64,000 nt of DNA, taken from Wyeomyia smithii (Eukaryota > Arthropoda > Insecta > Diptera > Culicidae). This document shows positions 46,590 to 57,788 of the stretch, piece by piece. The notes beneath the pieces were generated by a model. That model was not told where the DNA came from, made no database searches, and saw nothing but the letters and a program-made list of their open reading frames with translations. The first letter of the stretch is position 1; every line of letters begins with the position of its first letter. The position numbers and the translations under genes were made by a program. The stretch is taken from the NCBI RefSeq assembly GCF_029784165.1, contig NC_073694.1, positions 34,639,506-34,703,505 on the forward strand, given 5' to 3'.

Positions 46590-48645
46590 TTACCTACCTT
46601 CCTGTTGGAACATCCCTCAGGATTTCACCTTCGTCACAATGTTACGCCAACGCACTAGGTCCACGGCAGTTTGTCCCCAGTTTCTTGAGCGTTCTGCATT
46701 TACGAGATCTTGCTCCACTTGGTCCAATCACCTAGCTCTACGTCTTGTACATTGTACCCTTCCATTTCTGGATAATGGGCTCGCCGTAGAGTTGCGCTAA
46801 CTCGTGGTTCATTCTTCGCCTCCATGCGTCATTCTTAAATACTTCGCCAAAGATGGTCCTTAGCTCACGTCGTTCGGAAACGGCTAGTGGTTGTAAGTCC
46901 TCCTCGAGCATCGTCCATGTCTCGTGCCCGGAGAGGACTATCGATCTTATAAGCATCGTGTACATAATGCACTTGGTACGAGAGCGAAGTTTTCCAGTAC
47001 GATTTCCAGCTACGATACGTCTGCGGATTTCTCTGCCGCAGTTGTTGTCTGACGCTAGCAATGATCCGAGGTACACAAAATCGTTAACCATCTCGAACTC
47101 ATCACCGTCGATCACTACGCTACTGCCTATTCGCGCTTGGTTCCCCCTGCTAACAGTTACTTGGTCTTCGACGAATTCACCTTCAATCCAGCCTTTTCAA
47201 CTTCACGTTTCAGTTTGGTGTACTGTTCAGCAACAGCCTGAAACTTACTTCCGACAAAGTCCAAGTCCTCAGTGAAGCAGATGAACTGGCTAGATTTATA
47301 GAGGATCGTGATTCGCATGTTAAATGTCTCACGTTTCATAACACCTTCAAGCGCAATGTTGAACAGGAGGCAAAAAAGACCGTCGTTTTGTCGAAATCTC
47401 TTGCGTGTTTCAAACGGGCTTGATACCGCACTCGAAATCTTTACACAGCACTGTTGTACACCATCCATCGTGGCCTTAATCGGTCTTGTTCGCAGGAAAG
47501 CCATTTTCGTCCATAACTGCTATTGGGATGCTATATTGGATATTGGATGCTATTGGAGGATCTGCCGCAGTTTAAAAATTTGGTCCGTTGTCGATCGCCC
47601 ATCCACAAAACCGGCTTGATAACTTCCCACAAACCTTCGTAGTAGCGACGAGAGACGGCGAAAGATGATCTTGAAGAGCACCTTGTAGACTGCGTTGAGA
47701 ATCGTGATCGCTCGGTAGTTCTTACATTCCAACTTGCTCTTCTTGTTGTTTTATTGGGCAGGTAGCTGTTTTGTATTTCAGATCATGACTATCAGCTGAT
47801 GCAACCAAGAAGTCAACCTCCTCGGGCCCTGGTTGATAAGCTTAGCTGCGATGCCGTCCTTTCCAGCTGATTCGTTGTTCTTGAGCTTCTTAACAGCATT
47901 CTTAACCGATATGTACTCGGCAATTTTAACACACGTGTGTACTCGGCAGGGTACCCGGGTAACCACCAAAATGAAATGCTTCTTACTTCCTCGATTCTTG
48001 ATCGATTTTCGATCTTGAACCGTCAAAAGATTGGAAAATTTGTCTATTTTTAATATGTGGGGCCGAAAGAGCCATTGGTCCTTATATGGTTACCGTGAAC
48101 CCGGATCTTCGAGACCGTGTTCAAGGTCGGAAATCTGCCCCGAAATGGCCATTTCGGACAACTCATAAAATGGAAACTCAAAATGAATGCGGTCACTGGC
48201 TCATGTCGGTCTCAGATTCTAAAAGTAGACAGATTTTCTAATCTTTCGACAGGCCAATATTGAAAATCGGCCAAAAACTGAAGAAGCAAGAAGCATTTCA
48301 TTTTGTGAGTACCCGGGTACTCTGCCGAGTACTAATGGGGTATAAAAATTTGAAGCCTCCAGCATCGACCCCTCCTGCCGCTATAAACAGTCTGATGATG
48401 GGAAATGGTTTATTTTGACTGGTTAGGAGCATTCCATAAGTTTCAGCTGGCTGGGTTGAGGTTATCCTTGTTCTTTAAAGCAATATAGTCTGAAAAGATA
48501 CCCGGGTACCCTGCCGAGTACATAACGGTTAACTTCACTTAACGTAGGGGTCGGTATGTCTACCTCATCCACTGTGGTGACGAAATCGTTCCTCCTACCG
48601 TCTTGGTCCTCTGCCTCTCCGCCATTCAGGTGTTAATGGGCAAAC
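46590..48645 (-). pseudogene. RTE-like non-LTR reverse transcriptase relic
   Basis: Minus-strand fragments in order: NGGEAEDQDGRRNDFVTTVD (about 48540-48640), then after the inserted MITE NAVKKLKNNESAGKDGIAAK, NYRAITILNAVYKVLFKIIF, GSYQAGFVDGRSTTDQIF, CLLFNIALEGVMKR, FICFTEDLDFVG (the YADD-like site reads FTEDLD, so the catalytic pair is altered) and FVYLGSLLASDNN. The C-terminal QKWKGTMYK and NAERSRNWGQTAVD region reaches 46600. Frameshifts and a gap between YQAGF and the FNIALEG block destroy it. Similar to RTE/BovB-type RTs of insects; the clade is by eye only. Confidence 0.75.
47912..48522. mobile_element. TIR/foldback MITE inside the RTE-like relic
   Basis: TGTACTCGGCA-type ends with TA on each side (47910-47911, 48523-48524). 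GTACTCGGCAGGGTACCCGG occurs near the left end, and its complement occurs twice to the right, at about 48305-48332 and 48499-48522. 47940-48130 and 48150-48332 are inverted copies of each other (both with AAAATGAAATGCTTCTT). It is composite, with three termini. Confidence 0.65.
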
Positions 48646-49160
48646 AATTCGAATCTGCACAAAGTAGAAATACTCATAGAGAGATATAAGCTATGAAAAA
48701 AAATCGCCAATTTGGCAGCTAGGTTTCACATGTCAGAGGTGCCAGATCTCTTCTCAAAGCGCAATGTTGACTAACTTTTTCATTTGACTCGTATAACTGA
48801 TAGTGACGGTGGAAGTCCTGGGGAATAATCAAGAGCATCACAAAAACCGTGAAAGTGTTAAATTTTATGTTTATATTTAATTTTTTTACTTTCACCATAA
48901 TTGATAATTATTTTGTTGACCATACGAACGGTTTGTGAACCACCAATTAAAAATCATTGTGATGAAGCAATTTTGGAGCATTCTCAATTCATTGTTTAGC
49001 AATAGAACGTGAAAACGTGTGAAAACAAATATATCCTTTATTGAACCTGATTGCAATACCTCTCAATGTGTTACCTTTCTTGTTCGTTTGGCTGGATTTT
49101 GACATGGTCGTTTTGCTCACAACATTTTCTCCACATATCTCTCCCTCTGAGTATTGCTAG
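48646..49160. other. No gene seen
   Basis: AT-rich spacer between the RTE relic and the mariner element. Confidence 0.4.
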
Positions 49161-49162
49161 TA

Positions 49163-50442
49163 AGAGTGATTTTTTAAGAATTTGGTTTTTCTTTGAATAA
49201 AAAAACGCATAAAAATTACAAAACTGTTTGAAATCTTTATTTGAGCCGATAAATTGGCCATTTCCTTTTTAAAGATAATTTCATTCAAATGTTTTGCCAC
49301 GGCTACGTTCTAAATGGTCTAACGAAAAGTTCAATTTTGGGTCACTTTTTCGAGCATTTCGGCAGATATCTCGCGAATAACGCGTGTGATGTTGTCTTCC
49401 AAGGCTGGAATTGTTGTTGGATTATCCGCATAGACGAGAGACTTAACGTAGCCCCACAAAAAATAATCTAGCGGTGTTAAATCGCATGATCTAGGCGGCC
49501 AATTCACCGGTCCATTTCGTGAGATGAATTGCTCACCGAACTCATTCCGCAATATGTCCATTGATTCGCGCGATGTGTGGCACGTTGCTCCGTCTTGCTG
49601 AAACCACATGTCACCAAGACCCAGCTCTTCCATTTCCGGTAAAAAAATTAGAAATCATCGCGCGATAGCGAGCGCCGTTGACCGTAACGTTGCGATTTTG
49701 ATCATCTTTGAAGAAGTGCGGACCAATGATGCCTTCAGCGAATAAACCGCACCAAACCGTGCATTTTTCTGGGTGCATTGGCGATTCTTGTGGTTGCTCT
49801 TTGATCCAACGGCAGCAATTTTGCTCATTAACATACCCATTTAACCAGAGATGAGCTTCTTCACTGAACACAATTTTTCGGTAAAAAAGTGGATTTTCGG
49901 CAAGTTGTTCTTAGGCCCATCCACCAAAAATTCGACCCTGCGGCAAGTCGTTCGGCCTTAATTCTTGTACGAGCTGTATTTTGTAAGGCTTTACACCAAG
50001 ATCCTTTCGTAAAATCTTCCATGTAGTCGAATAACACAAGCCCAATTGCTGCAAATGGCATCGAATTGACATTTCACGGTCTTCCACTACACTGGCTGAT
50101 ACGGCAGCAATATTTTCTCCTGTACGCACTCTGTGTATACGTGTTGGTGGGTTTATGTCCAACAAAGTAAAACTGGTTTGAATTTCGTCACAATAGCTTG
50201 AATAGCTTGCAGTAGGTCGATTATGACCATAAAATGGTCGTAATGCGCGAAAAACACTTTTCACGGAGGACAAATTTTGGTAATGAAATTCGATTATTTG
50301 TAAGCGTTGTTCAGGCGTAAGTTTGTTCTTGGTAAAATGGCAAACCCAACTGAGTACAATAGACTTTGACAGCTGTCAGAATTCCCGCGTGAACTGTCAA
50401 ATCTGAATACACGAAAAACCAAATAGCAAAAAAATCACCCTT
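49163..50442 (-). mobile_element. DD41D mariner-family element
   Basis: TIRs of about 30 bp: AGAGTGATTTTTTAAGAATT then TGGTTTTTC at the left; reverse-complemented right end AAGGGTGATTTTTTTGCTAT then TTGGTTTTTC. TA borders both ends (49161-49162, 50443-50444). The 1280-bp length and a single minus-strand transposase frame fit a complete mariner-type transposon. The transposase is broken (see next). Confidence 0.82.
49270..50330 (-). pseudogene. DD41D transposase, mutated
   Basis: Frames join as NKLTPEQRLQIIEFHYQNLS (N-terminal helix-turn-helix start), SVKSVFRALRPFYGHNRPTA, a WKILRKDLG second helix region, then the catalytic core: FSEEAHLWLNG (first catalytic position is Glu where the family has FSDEAH), WFQQDGATCHTSRESMDILR (second Asp intact) and SCDLTPLDYFLWGYVK (third Asp intact). 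The last two Asp are separated by 41 residues, which places it in the DD41D group (rosa-like). Frameshifts occur near 49630 and 49900. A stop replaces Trp after KVTQN at 49331. No ATG is seen at the start. Confidence 0.82.
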
Positions 50443-50589
50443 TACAAAGTGGTAAAAATATAGAAACAGAGACAAATCTTTGTTTCGGATAAATTCCATC
50501 CTGTTCGGCATAGAATCGATTTGATTTTTACAAGTGCTCACAGGGATCGCTTTCCAGGCTGTTTCGATTCATTCTTAGAGTTCCTGCTT

Positions 50590-50941
50590 TTTTTTTATTC
50601 TCGCTTATTTTCCGTCGGTCTAGTTCCGCCACTGTTGTGGCCAATCACCGACGCCCAGGGAGGCGATTCCACACCCAGGACCCTAACTCACGACCCGTTT
50701 ATTAACGGACCGGCGCCAACGGCTTTACTTCCTCATGCGATGGAAGGCGTGATCCCAGAGATTTTTCGCCTCAGAAAATCTCCCGGTGTCGGCTAGGATT
50801 GAATCTAGACCAGTTTGGGTTGGTTGTGAGTGGATCACGCCACCTCACAACCATCGACACCTATGTCGGCGGTGGGATTCGAACCCAGGCGTCGAGCGTG
50901 GTTGGCGGAGACGTTACCAACCACACTAGGCCCCCGCTCAA
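50590..50941 (-). mobile_element. tRNA-headed SINE, family A, copy 4
   Basis: Perfect 13-bp TSD AGAGTTCCTGCTT at 50577-50589 and 50942-50954. Full length, minus strand, with the tail as a T-run at 50590 and the head GGGGGCCTAGTGTGG near 50935. Nearly identical to the copy at 43118. Confidence 0.93.
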
Positions 50942-50954
50942 AGAGTTCCTGCTT

Positions 50955-51901
50955 GTTTTGGCTTCAAAAACGAATTGAACGAAATCCCGAAATGGACCTC
51001 GGAAACAATTAAGTATTTTTAAGTCAATTGCGATTTTCCGCATAAATCGACGATTCGGGACGATTTTACAACAAACTGGTTCTATATTTTGTCGCTACTT
51101 ATAGCAGGAATCAGTGTGGCTCACAGAGCAGAAAAATTCCAACGCTTTTGCATGAAAGTGAATAATAGTCACCATAAACGTCAATGCTTTTTTCTACCAT
51201 CAAAAGAGAACATTTCGCTCTCATGCGACATTCATTCTCTCTTCCACCGTTTTTTCAGTATTCGTAAAAAAATGAAAGCCAAGTCATCCGTCAGACGCAG
51301 TGAAAGCGGGTTCGTTTGATGTTCACTGTTTAAAATTTTCTGAAAATTTATTATTCTGAGTTTCATTTTATGAACTGTAATGTTGTAAACTCGGTTTGTG
51401 TACTGCGACTAGTTATGGATAAGCACATTGTTTATATTTTATTACGTGGCAGCTCGTTTCAAAGATGAAATTCTAGTGTGTTTGAAAGGTACTGCGTTCA
51501 TTGGAAGTGAAAATTTAAACAGATTGGCTGTAATTTTCACAGAATTCTGGTAGTCATTTTCACTACTTTTATCTGTCCTGGTCTTACTAGAACTGTTTAC
51601 TTCTGCTGCGTCAAACTTGGTGTGACATGTTGCCAGGGACAGATTTAGAGTTGTGGGGCACGAAAATTCCAATAAAGAAATATGTCATACAAAAATAGAA
51701 GTTGAATGAAGGATTATAGAAGGATTGTGTTAGTTTTATTCAAATTTCTGTTTTTTTAAACGTCGAGAATTTTTTTGTGTTTTCAATTTTTTGTATTTAG
51801 TTTTGCGTCATGAGAAGTGAACTTTCATGGAAGTCCCCAAAATGTGAAGGCTCAAATGCTATGGCCACCCTGGACACCTTATAAATCATGAATCTGGATA
51901 T
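50955..51901. other. No gene seen
   Basis: AT-rich; short frames on both strands without motifs. Confidence 0.4.
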
Positions 51902-53109
51902 GGGTCATTCCATACGAAGTGTACATGCCACTTGGACACGACCATCACAGCTTTTGCTCAAAGTTGGGGGAATTATTCATCTATTGTCTCTTTGGAAAAA
52001 TCCCAATTTGGGTGTCGATTGGAATACCCCCCGCTCTGTGGGACCCCCCTCTTTATTGCAAAGTCACGCAATTTTTGTCAAAAACTCTTTTTTTTTCTTA
52101 CAATTCAAAGACGTAAGATGTCCGAAAAATATTGATAGATGATTTTTGAAGAAAACAAACTAAGGAATCCAGAAAAAAAAAGTTTTGACCGGAAGTGTTG
52201 CCAGATAATTGTTTTTTTTTATTTGAAAACTAAATTTACAATTTTTGGCAAATGCAGCCATTTTTATTTTAAATTTGATAATTTTATTGTGTTCCTTGGA
52301 AAATTTTACGTAAGAAACACTTATCACCCCGTGGTAATATGAGCCAATCTCGAGATATAGCATTTTTACGAAGATAGTTTTGAATTTCGTAAAAATGTTG
52401 TATCTCGAGATTGGCTCATATTACCACGGGGTGATAAGTGTTTCTTATGTGAAAATTTTCGAGGAACACGATGAAATCATCAAATTTAATATAAAAATGG
52501 CTGCATTTGCAGAAAAATGTAAATAAAGTTTTCAAATACAAAAATAATTTATCTGGCAACACTTTCGGTCCAAACTTATATTTTTTCTGGATTCCTTGGT
52601 TTATTTTCTTCAAAAATCATCTATCAGTATTTTTCGGACATCCCTTACTAACACACAGAGAATCTTGAGTAAGAATCCCCAGGATACCGATTAACACGGT
52701 GACGGAATCGTGAAAGAAATCGCAAACACGATCCGGAGGATTCCTGCTCACGATTCTTATTCAAGAATCCTAGAGCCATATACAGGACATTCCTGAGGAT
52801 TCTTTTTTCAGGAATCCTTTTCAAGGACGCTCACGAATCCAATGTGAGGAATCCTAGAGAATCTATGCGAATCGTATGTGTTCGTCCGGGATATTACGTC
52901 TATGAATTGTAAGAAAAAGGAAAAAAGAGATTTTGAGCAAAAAATGCGTGACTTTGCAATAAACAGGGGGGTCCTACAGAGCGAGGGGTATTCCAATCGA
53001 CACCAAATTTTGGATTTTTCCAAAGTGACAGTAGATAAATAATTCTCCCATGTTTGAGCAAAATCTGTGGTGGTCGTGTCCAAGTTTGTGCTTTTTCGTG
53101 GAATGATCC
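51902..53109. mobile_element. Large palindromic foldback element
   Basis: The left arm (51902-52376) is repeated inverted as 52385-53109, with the centre at the CATTTTTACGAAGATAGTTT palindrome near 52375. Shared blocks include GGGTCATTCCA termini, GGACACGACCATCACAG, GTGTCGATTGGAATACCCC, TTTGCAAAGTCACGC-type and GGCAAATGCAGCCATTTTTA. Arms are about 480 bp. The right arm is lengthened by a ~240-bp insert. No coding sequence. A solo arm exists at 13025. Confidence 0.8.
52645..52885. mobile_element. Insert rich in AGGATTC repeats within the foldback arm
   Basis: Sequence absent from the partner arm. It holds many GGATTC/GAATCC units in both orientations (CAAGAATCC, AGGAATCC, GAGGATTC) between CTAACACACAG and TATGTGTTCG, which look like short inverted ends. 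Probably a small independent MITE. Confidence 0.55.
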
Positions 53110-53992
53110 CTATGCATATTACCATACTAGTAAAAATGCTCGCCGCTTTCAAAAATTTTGCATTGGAGTGTTTTTTTTTTGTTTTGTCTGACACTGTATA
53201 AGGATGTAGAACGAGAGATCGCAGCAAGCCAAGAGCGCGAATAGACACAAATTTTTGACGTGGTTTTAATTTCACTAGAAAAATTCGAAGTTATGTGACT
53301 TGTGGTACATTTTCTGAATTACCAGTAGTGCAATAGTGTATGTATTGTTACGTGCTTGAGGTGTTATCATTAAAATGATTCAGGAATAGAAAAAATGCCA
53401 TCCCAGATCGATCCGGCATAATGTCCTTCAAACCTTCAGCGGAATAGTAGAAACAGGCGTTCGTGGTAGCATCAGAGCCCCACTAGCGTTTGGTAGCATT
53501 TCTGGATCGCAGTCGAGTTGTTTTGAAACAAAAGCCGCAACTGAAAAATTGACAGTGACATCAGCGAAAAATTTAGAAATAAAAAAAGATGGCCACCATC
53601 ATTTCGTCGCTGTCGCTGCGGGCGTTCAAGGTCAAAACGTTTTTGATTTCGATTTCAGTGGCAGTTTGGGTCCGGCAAGACCGAACATAGACCGAAGTCG
53701 GAGCCATTAATTTTCTCAAGAAACAGGAGATATAGACAAATTCTTAGTATATATGGAACTTTCCTAATTCATATTCCTTTCAGAGAGCGAGTAATGACGC
53801 TATAACCATAAGCTAAAATGCTAGGACTAGAGTTAGTACTCAAGTCCTAACCGTAACAGTTGAAGCAAGTAAAGGCGCTATATCCTTGGTTTCAAACCCC
53901 GAAGATGAGGGGGAAATACCTATGTTCCATCCCAGGAAATTGGTCAACAAAGAAGTGTACTTTCTTAGCTTTGTCACTCCCAACGAATTATA
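53110..53992. other. No gene seen
   Basis: Includes a slightly GC-richer segment at 53450-53700 around an ATGGCCACC context, but no sustained frame. Confidence 0.4.
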
Positions 53993-54355
53993 GGGAACAT
54001 CCATTAATGACGTAGCTTTTTTTAGGTTTTTTTGACCCCCTCCTCCCCCATCGTAGCATTTCGTCACAAAGTCAGGACCCCCCTCTAGATAATTACGTAG
54101 CTAATAACAACCCCCCCCCCCCCCCCCACATTTTTTTTTTGCAAATTTTATTATCCAAAACATACCTTGAGTCATTAATTAACAAGAAAAGACAAGAAAG
54201 GAATAAAAATGACCCTAAGCAGACAAAATAGTGATAAAAAAGAACAATTAGAAAAATCCAATTTTTTTCTTAGTTTCATGTTTGCTACGTAGCTTGGCTT
54301 GAACCCCCACCCTCCCCCTCGTCACATTTTGTCACAAAACTTTATGAATGTTCCC
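53993..54355. mobile_element. MITE-like element with GGGAACAT ends; C17 tract
   Basis: GGGAACATCCATTAATGACG at the left and, reverse-complemented, GGGAACATTCATAAAGTTTT at the right. Both inner sides carry CCCCCTCCTCCCCC-type tracts and GTCACAAA. A 17-base C run is at 54111-54127. The architecture parallels the element at 7801 but the ends differ. Confidence 0.6.
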
Positions 54356-55322
54356 ATATAACTTATTACATACAGATCGGTTGGTACGGATTGTCACCCC
54401 AAGTAACACCTGCAGCACCAAAATGAAAGGAAAAAGTTATAAATAAGTCATAAATAAATCATAAATAAGTTACAGGGAAAACATTAGGTTTTAATTCACT
54501 CGCATTGATGTTTTAATTTGGGATTCGGAATGATAAGTTGAAGTTGTAAATATATTACGAATTGCTGTAAGAACTTATTTATAACTTGTTTATAACCGGC
54601 TTTTTTCTTGAGAATGTAAGAGAGAGAACAGTGGTGAATATGTTTTTGACAGCAAAACGTATAGTGGAGAAAAAATTGATAAATGGCCGCAAAAGTTGTA
54701 GTTAAGTTTTAAATCAGTTGTGTATGTGATTAGATGGTGTAAACTATTTTCTATTACTGTTATAATATTCAAAATTATTATTAAATATTTAAACACCCAG
54801 AGAAGGTATGTTTTAATAATTTTACAGTAAATTATAATCAATCGATTTATCATTCAATTTACATAAATCGTTTGATCTAATGCTCAACGATCGTCGGTTT
54901 TATTTTTATTATTTCGATTATCGTTAATAACCTCAGATCAACGTTTGAACATTTCTGTTTTATTTAAATTTCTCAATATATTACCTAATGCGTGGTTTAG
55001 TTTTGGAAATGTTTATTTTTTTTTTTTACTACAATAATCAAGATAGTGACGGCAATTTTTCATAGATTGTAGTAGCTTTATATAGCCTTGATTAATTGGT
55101 CTCCAAATTGTGGCAGAGTTTACTCCTCGTTTAGTTCGCTTAAAGAGTAAAAAAGTTCAAATAATTAGTTCATAGTGCCTGACTTCTTAGTTCACCTTTT
55201 ACATGTATAGGTAATGTTTCAATGTCCATTTTTTAAAATTATTTTTAATTATATTGCGATATTTTTCCCGAAATAAACTTTATCGATAGTGGTTATATAA
55301 CTGACAAAATCTTTGGGCAATT
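54356..55322. other. No gene seen
   Basis: AT-rich (often above 70 percent by eye), with only short frames. Confidence 0.4.
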
Positions 55323-55334
55323 GGTGTACCCATT

Positions 55335-55795
55335 GTTTTCCTGTATGGACTTCCTAACTGCGACCATAATCGTTGATCTATTGTGAATGCCCGGGTGTCT
55401 GCTATATTGAGAAGTGGCATGCTTATTATTATTTTTTATCAGTGCTTGTGTGTAATGTGCTACCCTTCCTTTTACACGTTTACTGTTCTCCTATATCCAG
55501 CCTCCTTCCTCCTGCCAAATATCGCCAATTATAATTCCCTGGAGAGGTTTCGTCGTGCGTCCTTCTGGCCAGTTTTATTGATAAGAGGGACTCTTATTTT
55601 TGTTAGGAGGAAGTCATGCAAAGGTATTGTAGATTTCAGCGTGAAGGAAGGGTAACTGGTGGGGAGCCTGAGAATAAACCCATGCTTAAAAGTCCTTTTT
55701 TTGACATCGAAATGGCCTGATTCTACAAAGATTCGAACCCACGACCACCCGCTTGACAAAGCGGACTCTGTAACCTTGCGGCTACGCAGCTGAAT
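55335..55795 (-). mobile_element. tRNA-headed SINE, family B, copy 2
   Basis: Matches 30517-31014 over its length. The 12-bp TSD GGTGTACCCATT / GGTTTACCCATT (55323-55334, 55796-55807) has one mismatch. Head with TAGCCGCAAGG and GGTTCGAATC at the right, tail at the left. Some internal deletions relative to copy 1. Confidence 0.87.
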
Positions 55796-55807
55796 GGTTT
55801 ACCCATT

Positions 55808-56999
55808 CAGAGTATGCTAATAATCAACATGGCTGCTGCCTCGTTAGCGCAAGCGGAGTGCTAAAATAATATCCAACACTATTTTTCTGTGCTACAGGCA
55901 CGTTTCATAATATAATCCTTTCGAAAATACATACCTAAGGCTCATTTCTCTAGAAATCATCTGTTACTTTTTTCTTTATTGCAAAATTTTTCAAAAAATA
56001 TAATTTTGATAACTATCATATTGTGGTATTTGCGAAGCGCGTAAGTTTTAACGAAGTACTAGGCAAATATTCACGATAAATCTAAAATGACACGTAGTGT
56101 GGACAATTTTCGTGACGCTCTCGTTGTATTCAGTTTTTGGGTTTGTACTTTATATACATTGCCGTAAGACGCAATTCTACGTAAAAAAGACAGTATTTTT
56201 ATTCTTCATGACCCAAACTGTAAATAATTGCACTATAATAGAGTGTTCACCTCAATGAGTTCATAACTACTAATGTCACAAGTGTTATCAATTGCTCACT
56301 GTCTTTTATTTTATTCGAACATTCATACAAACGCTATTTCCTAAGCTCAATGGCTTGTACAAGAACTAAAACCCCATTTGATCAATTAATCTGAAAGTTT
56401 ATGGTGCTACTCCGAACTGTTATATCTGATATTTGCACCTACCTGTGGAAAGCAAGATTTGTACTTGTCTATTTTTTTGTTTCCAGGCAAATTTAGCGAA
56501 TTAGCCTTTCTTCTCTCAAAAATTGGTGAAAACGATGCCGTAGTGGTGCTCATCACTGGGTATTTGAACAAAAGTCAGTACTCAGCTTCAAAGCACGCTC
56601 TTTGTTAGAAAATTTTGGCAGTCTGTACTTCAAAAAAACGGAAAAATGAATATCATTTGATATTATCTAAGTAACTAAGAAACCGAAAAATAACAAATGA
56701 ATTAAACATTTCGTGTTGCGTTACCATTCACATTTTGTAGTTAAATGGTTACCGCACCTAGTCGCCGATTGAAATTCACTTTAATTTACATACTCATACA
56801 GCTGATAGACAGGTTTGCTGCGTTTTGTGTGCCCAAAACAAATCTCAGCTCCTCACCTCTTGCTCGGCGCGGTCTTACATGACCCATGTTCGCATGGCGA
56901 CCGTGTATTTGGTGAGGTGAGCACACACCAGATGGAGTACCGCCTGAAAACAAACGGAATAAACCAGATGTCTCTGCAGCACCGGCACAGATCCTTACA
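55808..56999. other. Unassigned sequence upstream of candidate exon
   Basis: No gene. It is the likely location of promoter elements if the 57-kb exon is real; no convincing TATA box is visible. Confidence 0.35.
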
Positions 57000-57788
57000 G
57001 TGTTAGATGAATGAATTATTCGCCCCCGCCCCTGGCGCATAGCTCTTTTGCCGAAAATTTCCCCCTCTTTCACCATCTAACACGCATACAAATACACGAC
57101 AGCTACTCGCCGATTCCGTCCTCCTGCCTGTGGCAACCTACAGCCACGCGTGCCCGGTGCCTACGCAACACAGACGCGCCGCACCCCGCGGATAACCGCT
57201 CGTGCTACAGTGCCAGTGGTATAACCGAAAGGTACGAGGGGTCGGTCGCGAATATCCCATTCAAGCGCGCGCAGCCGCGTGGTAAGGAAGAGCAGAAAAT
57301 CTATCCAAGCTGTTTTAGTGTGACTGATATCAAAACAGACAGTCGGATAGCCAAACCCCGTCAGAGTGCAGTTCCGAGTAATGATGGCTACGGTTCAGTG
57401 ATAAAGAAAAAGTTTCTCCTCTCAAAATTGTACAACCAAAATCTTGCAGGTTCGGGGCAACGAAAAAGTGTGAACGTGTGAACATATTGACCAGGTGCTC
57501 GCTGGTGGCAGCAGCAAGTGTTGAAAATGTCTTGAAAGTGACCAAGCAGCATCCAGATGCAAACGAAAAGGTGAAACCAGAAGAAAAAGCAGTGTGTTAC
57601 TGAAGGGGCGCAGCGGAAGTGTGGCGCGAGGAAAACCAGGGCGACGTCCTGTCTATCCAGCAAATCGAAGCATCAGGAGGGAGGAATATTTTCCACTGCC
57701 AGCCAGCCAACTGGCCTGTATTGGGATAGGCACACTACAACAACACGGGAACGGGAAAAACGCGCTAGCGAAAACCCAAATATGGCTG
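57000..57788 (+). other. Candidate host first exon with start codon and splice donor
   Basis: A block distinctly richer in G, C and CpG than its neighbours and not similar to any repeat in the window. It ends CCCAAAT-ATG-GCT-G followed by GTGAGTATG: ATG at 57782, exon end at 57788 and a consensus donor at 57789. The first coding exon would thus give Met-Ala plus one base, with a very long 5' UTR, a common pattern in insect developmental or signalling genes. A 156-codon frame (57011-57481) lies in the UTR; it has no motif and would be a uORF. The downstream exons are outside the window or unrecognised, so the product cannot be named. Confidence 0.5.

Noticed and set aside
57011..57481. 156-codon frame with ATG
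   Set aside because: No family resemblance and overlapping frames on the other strand; more likely chance in GC-rich UTR, though a uORF is possible.
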